A DNA stretch of 14,388 nt, taken from Flavobacteriales bacterium (lineage in GTDB: Bacteria; Bacteroidota; Bacteroidia; Flavobacteriales; JABDKJ01). The notes beneath the pieces are model-generated. The model had not been told where the DNA came from. It did not search any database and saw only the letters and a list, made by a program, of their open reading frames with translations. Made by a program: the position numbers and the translations under genes. Of this stretch, positions 1-7,504 are shown in pieces. Location: NCBI GenBank assembly GCA_013002285.1, contig JABDKJ010000042.1, forward strand, positions 1 through 14,388, read 5' to 3'. Numbering within the stretch: position 1 is the stretch's first letter; each line of letters opens with the position of its first letter.

Positions 1-1973
1 CTATTCACCCCTAGCCTTTTTGTAATGTTTTCCACAGCATTTCGAAATGCACTTGATACCATCAGATCTGGATCTTCTGTCCCATCTATTTCTTTATTCT
101 GCCACCAGATACTATTTGGGTCTAAAAGGATTTCTGGATAGCTATGCTTGAATACCATTAAAGACTTGAAGTCCTTGAAATGCTCAGTTCCAACTTCATC
201 CAAAAAGACCTCTTCAAATAGATGGTGCAAGAAATTCACATAGATCACTGGCTCAGGATCCCCCAATTCATATGAACCATTCCATTCTTCCAATAATTTC
301 AAAGTGTTCAATTCTTGCTTCTCAAGAGTCTGTTTTCTGATCATTTCGCATAACCCTTTGGATAATTCAGAATGTTTTTTGTTCGTATTGGTATAGATCA
401 GTTCTTTGAACTTGTCTAAATCGAGCTTGTCATTTTCTTTCAAAAAATCATTGATCGTAGATGATCTTTGGTCTCTTGCATAATATCCAGGATGAAAATA
501 TCCATTTATTGTGTCGTAAGCATGATTAGCCGAATAAACATAGCCACATTCTGGATCTATTTGTTTTGGATTCACCTCGAATGGATGATATTCTTCAAGG
601 TCTTGACTTCCATCACCCCTCAGCAATATCTTAGAATGCTGACCTTCTTTCCTATTCAATAATTTAGCCGCGGCCCAAATACCAATATTTCCTTTTTCGT
701 TTGCATAGACTACGTTTAATCCTGGAGCTGAGATCTTTGAAACTGCATTTTCTGTTTCTTGGATCGAGTTGGAATAGCTGAGTTCATAAAACGCTTCTAA
801 AAGATCATTTGGAAACCGTAAATAAGTCCAATACATCGAAACGGGTTGCTCGAACTTTACGGCCAAAAGGTCATTTACTATCGGACCATGAACGGATTCG
901 AACGCTGTAAAACTCTCGGTCGAAGCGTTCTTGACCTCTATCTTTTCATCATGAACTGAGAATTCTTTCCAGTTGCCATTATGAAAGTATTTTTCTTTCT
1001 CTACTTGTTCTAAAAACAGGTCGGTATCATCATTCAATAACATGGTAAGACCCCATGTTTGTTTCTTCGTATGCCCAACTAAAGCGAAAGGGATCCCAGC
1101 TAAAAAATTCCCATAAAAGGAAAAGCCCGGATACTCCAAATGTGCTTCATACCATGTTCCCGGCTGAGAGTATTTAATATGAGTGTCGTTTGAAAAAAGA
1201 GCCTTTCCACTCTTGGACTTCCATGGAGAAACAGCCCATGCATTGCTCCCGTGAAAAGGCGCCACTGGCAAAGCTTCTATGAGTTCTGATGTTTCTTTAG
1301 GATTATAGGGTAGATCAGCAATGCCATTGAATAAATAATCCTTGTTTACTTCTAGATTCAATTGCGAAAGGTGAGCACTATCAAGTATGGAACTCAATTT
1401 ATGGATCAGTGGGTCATTCTTAAGGCCTCTGGAGAAACTAAATGCCATATATCCTGAAATGGCGAACATATCGCGTAACTCGAACTCTTCTTTTTCTATG
1501 CCAAGCAAACTATATTCAATTGGAGTATCACCAGTTCGAATGAATTCATTGAACCCTTCCAAGTACTGCTCTGCCAATTGATAGCACCGTTGATCCAGAT
1601 CTAGGCTCTTCAAGCTTTCATCTCCATGCCTTGCGATCCCCAGAGTCCGAAAAAGCTTATCTGTTTCTATGAGCTCTTTTCCGAAGATCTCAGACAACCT
1701 TCCTTGACCTACTCTTTTCATCAGGTCTGCCTGGAATAACCTTTCTTTAGCAACAGCATATCCCAATAAAAAATATGCATCATTCTGGTTACCCGCATAT
1801 ATATGTGGCACGCCAAAATCATCATAGTAGACCTCCGCCTTTTCTGAAATACCCTTCAAATAAAGGTCTCCATCATATTCAGGACCTGACGACCTATACA
1901 TGTAAGCGCCTATTATCACTAGAATTACAAAAATGACCAATAAAATTATTGCGATCTTTTTGACAAGTTTCAT
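1..1973 (-). CDS. Penicillin acylase family (S45, Ntn-hydrolase) protein, C-terminus cut by window edge
   Basis: I see 657 uninterrupted codons from ATG at 1973 to the window edge; relatives suggest roughly 100-150 residues are missing. Residues 5-24 form one hydrophobic segment after MKLVKK, so it is probably an inner-membrane anchor or uncleaved signal. The family is made as a precursor that cuts itself so that a Ser becomes the N-terminal nucleophile of the beta chain. Here the site is HGSNAWAV, with Gly242-Ser243, followed by the family segment SGKALFSNDTH. A second family motif, SANHAY, gives Asn483, which is beta-chain residue 241 if Ser243 is 1; this equals the oxyanion Asn position I recall for E. 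coli penicillin G acylase. The family hydrolyses amide bonds of beta-lactams, N-acyl homoserine lactones or other acylated amines; the substrate here cannot be told from sequence. It starts 1 nt after the hydrolase stop, so the two are probably co-transcribed. Confidence 0.93.
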   Translation of the reverse strand, partial: MKLVKKIAIILLVIFVILVIIGAYMYRSSGPEYDGDLYLKGISEKAEVYYDDFGVPHIYAGNQNDAYFLLGYAVAKERLFQADLMKRVGQGRLSEIFGKELIETDKLFRTLGIARHGDESLKSLDLDQRCYQLAEQYLEGFNEFIRTGDTPIEYSLLGIEKEEFELRDMFAISGYMAFSFSRGLKNDPLIHKLSSILDSAHLSQLNLEVNKDYLFNGIADLPYNPKETSELIEALPVAPFHGSNAWAVSPWKSKSGKALFSNDTHIKYSQPGTWYEAHLEYPGFSFYGNFLAGIPFALVGHTKKQTWGLTMLLNDDTDLFLEQVEKEKYFHNGNWKEFSVHDEKIEVKNASTESFTAFESVHGPIVNDLLAVKFEQPVSMYWTYLRFPNDLLEAFYELSYSNSIQETENAVSKISAPGLNVVYANEKGNIGIWAAAKLLNRKEGQHSKILLRGDGSQDLEEYHPFEVNPKQIDPECGYVYSANHAYDTINGYFHPGYYARDQRSSTINDFLKENDKLDLDKFKELIYTNTNKKHSELSKGLCEMIRKQTLEKQELNTLKLLEEWNGSYELGDPEPVIYVNFLHHLFEEVFLDEVGTEHFKDFKSLMVFKHSYPEILLDPNSIWWQNKEIDGTEDPDLMVSSAFRNAVENITKRLGVN

Positions 1974-1974
1974 T

Positions 1975-2781
1975 TTAACCAACTGATAAAAATTCTTTGA
2001 GTTTTTCCCTGAACAATGCAAAGGAAGAGAGATTATTGTGCCTGCCTCTCGGGATCGTAACCAGATGATTCTCTGTACTTTCCGATATGTTTTCAAATAG
2101 ATTTAGAGCCAGCTTAAAAGGAATTATCCTGTCCCTAGTACCATGTAATATTAAGATCGGACATTTCACCTGCTCTATATATTCGTCATTCTTGAATTCA
2201 TATTTTAAGAGCCACTTCACAGGAATGAATGGAAAATGGAAGTCTGCTGCGTTGATGAAATTATCATATGGAGTTTCCAGCACCAATTTATGAGGATTTT
2301 GTTCAGCCGCAAGTCGTGTTGCAAATCCCGAACCTAAAGACCGCCCATATAAAATTACATTTTTATTACTATATCTATCAACTGCATAGTTGTAAAAAGC
2401 AAGTGCATCCTGATGCATCAGCTCCTCAGATCTTTTCCCAGTACTTTTTCCATAGCCACGATAGTCATAGGGCAATACGTCATAACCAAAGTGCGTAAGT
2501 TCTTCAGCTAAAACGCTCCATTTATAAAGACTTCCTGTATTTCCATGAAAGTATAAAATGACGCCTTTAGGTTCATCGGCTTTGATCAACATACCGTGCA
2601 GGTGTCCATTTCCTTTCGTATTTAAGAATATATCTTCGTAGGATGATACGAGCTTAATGCTCGGGTCCTTTTTAATTAGATTTGGTGCAAAGATGAGCCT
2701 CTCCTGAATGAGATAGATCACCAAGAGAACAACTAAATACAAGAGCAAAGCACTTGCGATTATGATAAGCGCTACGGTCAT
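1975..2781 (-). CDS. Membrane-anchored alpha/beta hydrolase (Bem46/ABHD13-17-like)
   Basis: This 268-residue protein opens with a strongly hydrophobic helix (about residues 3-25), predicted to anchor it in the inner membrane with the catalytic domain in the periplasm. The fold is visible: the oxyanion-region motif FHGN (78-81), the YRGYG motif (107-111), the nucleophile elbow GRSLGS with Ser148, the acid in HGTRDR (Asp217) and His248 in GRHNN. This is a complete Ser-Asp-His triad, and the pattern is that of the Bem46/ABHD17-type serine hydrolases, which cleave esters or thioesters; the true substrate is unknown. The gene is first of a two-gene minus-strand unit and ends 1 nt before the penicillin-acylase ATG. 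Upstream lies an 81-bp divergent spacer shared with the T9SS cargo gene. ATG at 2781 is chosen because it begins just before the hydrophobic helix. Confidence 0.9.
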   Translation of the reverse strand: MTVALIIIASALLLYLVVLLVIYLIQERLIFAPNLIKKDPSIKLVSSYEDIFLNTKGNGHLHGMLIKADEPKGVILYFHGNTGSLYKWSVLAEELTHFGYDVLPYDYRGYGKSTGKRSEELMHQDALAFYNYAVDRYSNKNVILYGRSLGSGFATRLAAEQNPHKLVLETPYDNFINAADFHFPFIPVKWLLKYEFKNDEYIEQVKCPILILHGTRDRIIPFKLALNLFENISESTENHLVTIPRGRHNNLSSFALFREKLKEFLSVG

Positions 2782-2862
2782 TTAAGGCATAAATAATTGG
2801 TATTAGTTTAATTCTTTAAATTTAGAAATGTATTACTAGCAAACAACTTTGAAAAAGACTCA

Positions 2863-4377
2863 ATGAGGAAAAATATTCTATTATTAACCTTTTCTTATTT
2901 CTTGAATTTGGGTTTGCAAAGCCAAACTTTTATTGAGGAGAACTTTGATAGCTATGACGCTGGTGAATATTTGACCTTGCAGTCCGACCTTTGGTCAACC
3001 TGGAGTGGGAACGGGTCTGGAACCTCCGAAGATTCTTTTGTTTCTGACGAACAATCTGCAAGTGGCACAAATTCACTTTTATGTCTAGGAGGAGGCAGCA
3101 CCGATCTGATCCTTCCCCTTAATAACATCAATGAAGGAGAATATACGGTAGATATTTCGCTGTATGTTCCATCCGGAAATGGTGCATATTATAATTTTCA
3201 AGAAGACACTACTCCTGCTATAGGATGGGCTTTTGAAATATATTTTTCAGAAGATGGAAGCTGGGAGATCATTCAAGATCAAATACAGATCGCTAATGGG
3301 AATTACACCCACAACTCTTGGTTTAGAATGTCTCATGTTATCGACCTTATAAATGATGACATGACTTTTTACCAAGAAGGAATACCAGTTGCTTCCCTCG
3401 ATTTTGATTCGCCAATAGGGGCAATTAATATATACCCTACGGCACCATCAGGACAAAATGCCATGTTCTATGTAGATGATATTTATGTATATAAATCGAA
3501 GGAGGATCTTGAGGATTATGTCAATGGATCTCTCCTGGGCAATGTTTCTCAACAATGGAGCACATGGACAGGAAATGGTTCCGGGACCGTTGAAGATGGG
3601 AGCGTATCGAACTTGTATTCGAGCAATGGGATCAATTCAGCAAACTTTTCGGGAACGGAATGTAATGTTATCTATCCAATGGGAAATTTTACATCGGGAA
3701 AATGGAACTTAAGCATGAAGCTATATACTCCCATAGGCTCGGGAGGCGCATTGAATATCCAACACGACACTTTGCCCGGAGCTTCAATTGCAAGCCAACT
3801 CTATTTCGGAGGGTCTGAGGGCTCATTAGATGCAGGGGGAACCAGTATTGCTAATTTTGTCTGGACTGATGGCGAGTGGCACCAATTGACATATCTTATT
3901 GACTTGGGCAATGATTTCACTGAATTAATGATCAATGGAGTTCCCATTTACTCATGGAATTTCAGCGATGAAGCAACAAGCATGGGAACAGGTCTGCCAA
4001 TATTAGGTAACCTCAATTTTTACCCAAATGAAAATAATGTTGGCAATGGAAATTTTTATCTCGATAACTTGACTTTTCGCAGAACCGATCTGGCAACATT
4101 CATTCCTTATCCTTTAAATGCGGTTGAAACTTTTACCATACACCCCAATCCAGCCAAAGACATTGCCTTCATCAGCTCCGAAATAAACATTGCCCTTTAT
4201 ACTGAATGTAGGGTCTACGATACAAGTGGCCGGTTATTATATGATCACCAAAAGCTATTAGAACCAAATAGCATTATACAGCTCAATACTACAAAATGGC
4301 CATCTGGACTCTATTTTGTAGAGTTGATCTCAAATAGAGCGAACAAAACTATCAAATTGATCGTTGAAGGGAATTAG
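2863..4377 (+). CDS. T9SS-secreted protein with two lamin-G/concanavalin-like domains
   Basis: This 504-residue protein has a signal peptide (MRKNILLLTFSYF..., likely cut near residue 20). Two homologous beta-rich domains follow at about 23-210 and 219-408. Each opens with a WSTW[ST]GNGSGT.ED signature (44-56 and 232-245), contains a Y.P.G.G segment, and ends with a YVDD or YLDN strand. The C-terminal ~80 residues (424-504) look like a type A sorting domain of the type IX secretion system: HPNPAKD, then VYDTSGRLLY, then SGLYFVEL, ending in IKLIVEGN. Such tails send proteins across the outer membrane, where the tail is removed and the protein is released or attached to the surface lipopolysaccharide. 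The domain type recurs in secreted Bacteroidota proteins and is probably a carbohydrate- or surface-binding jelly roll; no catalytic motif is seen. An 85-bp spacer separates it from the next exported protein. Confidence 0.9.
   Translation: MRKNILLLTFSYFLNLGLQSQTFIEENFDSYDAGEYLTLQSDLWSTWSGNGSGTSEDSFVSDEQSASGTNSLLCLGGGSTDLILPLNNINEGEYTVDISLYVPSGNGAYYNFQEDTTPAIGWAFEIYFSEDGSWEIIQDQIQIANGNYTHNSWFRMSHVIDLINDDMTFYQEGIPVASLDFDSPIGAINIYPTAPSGQNAMFYVDDIYVYKSKEDLEDYVNGSLLGNVSQQWSTWTGNGSGTVEDGSVSNLYSSNGINSANFSGTECNVIYPMGNFTSGKWNLSMKLYTPIGSGGALNIQHDTLPGASIASQLYFGGSEGSLDAGGTSIANFVWTDGEWHQLTYLIDLGNDFTELMINGVPIYSWNFSDEATSMGTGLPILGNLNFYPNENNVGNGNFYLDNLTFRRTDLATFIPYPLNAVETFTIHPNPAKDIAFISSEINIALYTECRVYDTSGRLLYDHQKLLEPNSIIQLNTTKWPSGLYFVELISNRANKTIKLIVEGN
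2929..4086 (+). repeat. Tandem duplication of a ~190-residue lectin-like domain
   Basis: Copy 1 spans codons 23-210 (2929-3492) and copy 2 codons 219-408 (3517-4086). The shared landmarks are WSTW[ST]GNGSGT.ED, a run ending in [LV]I[LY]P[LM]NN/GNF, Y[VT]P.G.G[AG], a W-F or W-H strand before [VL]IDL, and a final [FY][YF][VL]D[DN] strand. The protein copies have diverged considerably, so this is an old duplication rather than a recent slippage event. Copy boundaries were set by eye. Confidence 0.8.
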
Positions 4378-4462
4378 ATAATAATTACCTTGACAGCCTC
4401 ATTTGATGGCGATTCCATGTGACGAGTTAAATGATTTACGTCTAAAATAATAAATAGAAATT

Positions 4463-5173
4463 ATGAGAAATATATTCATCTGGACACTTGCCGCATTATT
4501 CTCTTTGGGGATCAATGCCCAAGAAGCACCTAAAATGACCAAAGCTCAAGCTCAAGAGCTTTTACCAGTTCTCCAAAAGGAGATCTCAAAAATAGAATCA
4601 AACATTGCTAAAAATGAAAAACTTATCACTAAGAATGAAGCTGAGATAAAAGCGGGAGAACTTAAATTGGAAGAAAACAAATCTTTTCAAGCCGATAAAA
4701 CCAGCGAGATCTCTTCGGCAAGATCAGAGATAGCGGGCTTAGACCTTGGAACTTTAGAAGATAAAATAAAAAGACTATCTGGAGAAAAAAAGAGTATCGA
4801 AACCGAAAATGAAAGATCTCAAAAAGCAATAGCAAAGAAGAGAGGTACTATTCAGCAACTTGAATCTGAAATAGAACAATTGCATGTCAAGATCAATATG
4901 AATAATTCATATATTATTGAAAAAGAAAGCCAGATGGCTGAAACCAGATCCCAAATAGAAGGGAGCAATTTGGAAGCAAGGGAGGAAGCGATCAACAAAC
5001 AAGCAACAGACCTCAAAAAACTTGAAAATGAAGAGAAAAAAACAAGTGGACAGATCGTTAAATCCAAATCAGCGATCGAAAAAGCAAAGCTTTTGATCGA
5101 TGCAAACAAAATTGAGTTGGAAGCCAAGAAAAACAAACTCAAAGAGGTTCAAGCTATCCTGAACGATCAATAA
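4463..5173 (+). CDS. Exported coiled-coil protein of unknown function
   Basis: I do not recognise a named family. The 236-residue protein starts with a clear signal peptide (MRNIFIWTLAALFSLGINAQ, cut near residue 19-20) and is then almost entirely Lys/Glu/Gln/Ser-rich with leucines and isoleucines at heptad spacing, from about residue 25 to the end. This predicts one long alpha-helical coiled coil in the periplasm. There is no further membrane segment, no lipobox cysteine and no sorting tail, so it should be a soluble periplasmic rod or stalk. A ~75-residue unit is present twice (81-137 and 156-212). It is the middle gene of three exported proteins on the same strand and ends 21 nt before the ATG of the next. 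Likely roles are a scaffold or a spacer between membrane and wall; this is inference. ATG at 4463 is chosen because it starts the signal peptide directly. Confidence 0.85.
   Translation: MRNIFIWTLAALFSLGINAQEAPKMTKAQAQELLPVLQKEISKIESNIAKNEKLITKNEAEIKAGELKLEENKSFQADKTSEISSARSEIAGLDLGTLEDKIKRLSGEKKSIETENERSQKAIAKKRGTIQQLESEIEQLHVKINMNNSYIIEKESQMAETRSQIEGSNLEAREEAINKQATDLKKLENEEKKTSGQIVKSKSAIEKAKLLIDANKIELEAKKNKLKEVQAILNDQ
4703..5098 (+). repeat. Ungapped 75-residue internal repeat in the coiled-coil protein
   Basis: Residues 81-137 line up with 156-212 at a constant offset of 75 with no gap. Matching pairs are R87/R162, S88/S163, I90/I165, G92/G167, L95/L170, E99/E174, I102/I177, K110/K185, E113/E188, E115/E190, I123/I198, K125/K200 and I130/I205. 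The paired glycines inside an otherwise helical stretch (RSEIAG and RSQIEG) suggest a repeated hinge. Confidence 0.6.
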
Positions 5174-5177
5174 TTTG

Positions 5178-5185
5178 TAGCTTTG
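5178..5185 (+). promoter_or_regulatory. Possible Bacteroidota -7 element, TAGCTTTG
   Basis: TAGCTTTG, followed by CA, matches the Bacteroidota housekeeping -7 consensus TAnnTTTG exactly. No TTG is present at the expected -33 distance. The ATG of the next gene lies only 9 nt past the motif, so transcription from here would give a leader of about 5 nt. The TTG inside the motif is also the first possible (non-ATG) start of the downstream frame. Confidence 0.35.
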
Positions 5186-5194
5186 CAAGCAGAA

Positions 5195-6313
5195 ATGCTT
5201 GTTTTAAAAAAACTTATTACTACGATCTTGATAATGGGATCTATTTTTGTCAATGCACAGATAGATCCCATTTTTATTTCTACCATGCCATCGGAGGTAG
5301 ATGAATCTTCAGGCCTTTCTTTTACTGGTCCGAATAGCATCTGGACACATAATGATACGGACAATGATGCCCTGATATTTAACATAGATCTCAATGGCAC
5401 TTTTCTAGAAGAGATCGAACTTTCCGATGTAATTCCAGTCGACTTTGAAGATGTAGCTTTCGATGGGCTTATAAATTTTTATATAGCAGATCTGGGAAAT
5501 AATCTGAACGACCGGATGGATCTTAAAATTTACAAGATCCCAAATCCAGACTTATTGGATAATAGCATTTTCCCAGAAGTCATCGAAGTTACGCTCTCAG
5601 ATCAATCTCAATTTCCACCATCAGATGAAGACAAGAATTTTGACATTGAAGCAATGATCTATTTCAATGACGCGCTGCATTTGTTTTCAAGGAATAGGAC
5701 TAACCCATTCAACGGGATCATAAAACATTACAAACTGGATCCTACTCCTGGAACTCAGGCAGCAGAATTACAAGGGACTTACTTCGGGAACCTAAGCGAA
5801 AACCATAGTGGGATAACCGGTGCAGACATCAGCCCAGATGGATCAAGGTTGGTTCTATTAAGTAATGCAGCACTATTCACCTTCACGCAATTTGAAGGAG
5901 ACAATTTCTTTGGTGGAACCCAGACGTACAATTTCTTTAGCAACAACACCTCTAAAGAAGGCGTTTGTTTTATAGACAATTGCATGATCAGAATAGGAGA
6001 AGAGTCCAGTGCAAATGGGGATCCTGGAAATTTCTATTCCTTGAACACGTGCGATATAATTTCTTCTTTATCTGAGCTGGATGTTGAGACCACTTTCAAA
6101 GTTCAGGTATCAGGTCAATTGATCAGGATCACTAGCACATTTGGCGAGTTCACATCAAAACTATTTAGCATTGACGGAAAACTGGTTCATAATGGATCAA
6201 GTTCCGACAGATCCATGATAATTGATCTAGGCAATTGTGCCAGGAGTTCATACATACTGAGCCTAGAAAATGATACCGCTTTCCCTTCCTATTTCAAGGT
6301 CTCCAATTACTGA
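5195..6313 (+). CDS. Exported propeller-like protein with a degenerate T9SS-type tail
   Basis: The reading frame is open from a TTG at 5183, but ATG at 5195 starts directly at the signal peptide (MLVLKKLITTILIMGSIFVNA, cut before Gln22) and is preferred, giving 372 residues. The mature part resembles a Bacteroidota group of secreted proteins with the phrases DESSGL (36-41), WTHNDTDN (50-57), DFEDVAFDG (83-91) and YIADLGNN (96-103), which I take to be blades of a beta-propeller of the SMP-30/esterase-like type; DISPDGSRLVLLS (211-223) is another blade strand. No enzymatic function can be named. Residues 296-372 have the strand pattern of a type A sorting domain (LFSIDGKLVHNG, then IDLGNCARSSYILSL, then YFKVSNY) but lack the usual NP start motif and the GLY triplet. 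It lies 21 nt after the coiled-coil gene and may share its transcript. Confidence 0.85.
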   Translation: MLVLKKLITTILIMGSIFVNAQIDPIFISTMPSEVDESSGLSFTGPNSIWTHNDTDNDALIFNIDLNGTFLEEIELSDVIPVDFEDVAFDGLINFYIADLGNNLNDRMDLKIYKIPNPDLLDNSIFPEVIEVTLSDQSQFPPSDEDKNFDIEAMIYFNDALHLFSRNRTNPFNGIIKHYKLDPTPGTQAAELQGTYFGNLSENHSGITGADISPDGSRLVLLSNAALFTFTQFEGDNFFGGTQTYNFFSNNTSKEGVCFIDNCMIRIGEESSANGDPGNFYSLNTCDIISSLSELDVETTFKVQVSGQLIRITSTFGEFTSKLFSIDGKLVHNGSSSDRSMIIDLGNCARSSYILSLENDTAFPSYFKVSNY

Positions 6314-6398
6314 TATAAATTGCTCTTTTTCAGAGGGTTTATGACCCATTAGTTGTATGAATAATTGGCATATACATGAAAGATCACGTATAATGCAT

Positions 6399-6406
6399 TA
6401 ATTTTG
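6399..6406 (+). promoter_or_regulatory. Likely -7 element upstream of the fusion protein/VTC operon, TAATTTTG
   Basis: TAATTTTG matches TAnnTTTG exactly and lies in the 126-bp spacer before the membrane-fusion-protein gene, 33 nt upstream of its ATG. No TTG is found at the -33 spacing. The rest of the spacer is AT-rich with no convincing hairpin or operator. If real, it drives all three genes 6440-8954. Confidence 0.45.
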
Positions 6407-6439
6407 GTTAATGTTTTCTTAACCTTGTCCCCATTTTAG

Positions 6440-7498
6440 ATGGTTTTCTTAGATAAACATATTGGAAAGATCGTTGTTCTTGTCCTTCTGATCCTCTTTT
6501 TGATCGCTTGGTTCGGACCATTTACGGTGAAATATGAATTGAACTATACGGGCAAGGTTTACTCAGCCAAAAAGTGGTCTATAAAACAAGAAAACGATCA
6601 ATACATCACAGAGAATCGGAATTTTACGGATGGCATAAGTACATCTCAACAGAACTACATTTTTGAACGTGGTGATATTGTAGAATTGGAATTTTCAGAA
6701 GGTATTAAAAACAATGCATACGTAAAGAAAGATACTCCTCTTTTAGAGTTTCGATCATACTTGCTCGAACAGCAATTGGCCGATCTAAAAAGTCAGGTAA
6801 ACCTGCAATTGGCAACCACAAGAGCAGAACAAACAGGAAGGAAGGTATCCATCGTGCTTGAAGCTGAAAAGAATTTGAAGCTCATGCAACAACAGCTCGA
6901 TCTGGCAGAAAAGAATTTTGCCCGAAGTGAGCAGTTATATCAAGGAGAGATCATTCCAGCTGCAGAATTTCAGGTAGTGGAGAATGAATTGGCACTGGCA
7001 AAGACCAACGTTGAACTTGCTAAACAAAGAATTGTTTCAGTAACTACAGGACGAAAAGTAGAAAGCATTGGCGAAATAAACGCTCAAATGAATGTGATAG
7101 AAACACAATTGAACATCCTTAATGAAAAGAAAAGGAATTACAACGTTTCTGCTCCATTTGAAGGTGAAGTAATAATGGATGCCTTTAGCAATGATCTCAT
7201 TTCAATAGTTGATACTTCAGCTCAAGTCGTGATCGTTCCCATAGAAGTAGAAGAAAGGTCATTTATAAATGCAAAAAGTTCTCGTGCATGTCTTGAATTA
7301 GAAGGATGCGATGACGATTTCGACATTGTCGTTCACCTGGATAAAAAAGTAAATCTTGTAGACAATAGACAAGTTATTCTAGCTAAAGTAAATGTTCCCG
7401 AAAGGCATAAGAGGCTAGACGAAGGCTTGCTCGTGAACTGTAGGATCATGTGTGACACAATATCCATCAGGGAATATATCAAACGAAAATTTTTCTAG
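6440..7498 (+). CDS. HlyD-like membrane fusion (periplasmic adaptor) protein
   Basis: In this 352-residue protein one inner-membrane helix (about 9-25) is followed by a periplasmic domain with the usual adaptor order. A first half-lipoyl strand set (about 35-105) contains an extra polar loop near 50-75. A long coiled-coil hairpin runs from about 106 to 235 (QQLADLKSQV..., LDLAEKNFARSEQLYQGEIIPAAEF, ETQLNILNEKKRNY). The second half-lipoyl motif NYNVSAPFEGEVIMD (233-247) and a beta-barrel domain complete it. Adaptors of this family normally join an inner-membrane transporter to an outer-membrane TolC-like channel. Neither an ABC/RND pump nor a TolC is present here; instead the partners are a VTC polymerase and a DUF4956 membrane protein. 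The C-terminus REYIKRKFF is a natural short amphipathic end. Its TAG stop is in frame with the next gene, which begins 6 nt later. ATG at 6440 gives a short cytosolic tail before the helix. Confidence 0.88.
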   Translation: MVFLDKHIGKIVVLVLLILFLIAWFGPFTVKYELNYTGKVYSAKKWSIKQENDQYITENRNFTDGISTSQQNYIFERGDIVELEFSEGIKNNAYVKKDTPLLEFRSYLLEQQLADLKSQVNLQLATTRAEQTGRKVSIVLEAEKNLKLMQQQLDLAEKNFARSEQLYQGEIIPAAEFQVVENELALAKTNVELAKQRIVSVTTGRKVESIGEINAQMNVIETQLNILNEKKRNYNVSAPFEGEVIMDAFSNDLISIVDTSAQVVIVPIEVEERSFINAKSSRACLELEGCDDDFDIVVHLDKKVNLVDNRQVILAKVNVPERHKRLDEGLLVNCRIMCDTISIREYIKRKFF

Positions 7499-7504
7499 GC
7501 GTTC

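Noticed and set aside
468..662. Plus-strand open frame of 64 codons inside the acylase gene
   Set aside because: It is the shadow of a long conserved minus-strand coding sequence; no signal of its own.
2825..2832. TACATTTC on the minus strand as a -7 element for the hydrolase/acylase unit
   Set aside because: The last base of the consensus is wrong and there is no -33 match; too weak to list.
2844..2851. CAACTTTG as a -7 element for the T9SS cargo gene
   Set aside because: The first base differs from TAnnTTTG and no TTG lies at -33 spacing. The divergent 81-bp spacer must hold promoters, but none is clear.
4389..4394. TTGACA resembling an E. coli sigma70 -35 box before the coiled-coil gene
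   Set aside because: Bacteroidota use a different promoter consensus, and no matching -10 or -7 element follows.
5183..5194. TTG at 5183 as the start of the propeller-like gene
   Set aside because: ATG at 5195 begins directly at a normal signal peptide; the extra MQAE adds nothing and overlaps a promoter-like motif.
5187..5200. AAGC-agaaat-GCTT inverted repeat at a start codon
   Set aside because: A 4-bp stem of this kind is expected by chance.
6335..6347. GGGT-TTATG-ACCC hairpin after the propeller-like gene as a terminator
   Set aside because: The stem is only 4 bp and no U tract follows.
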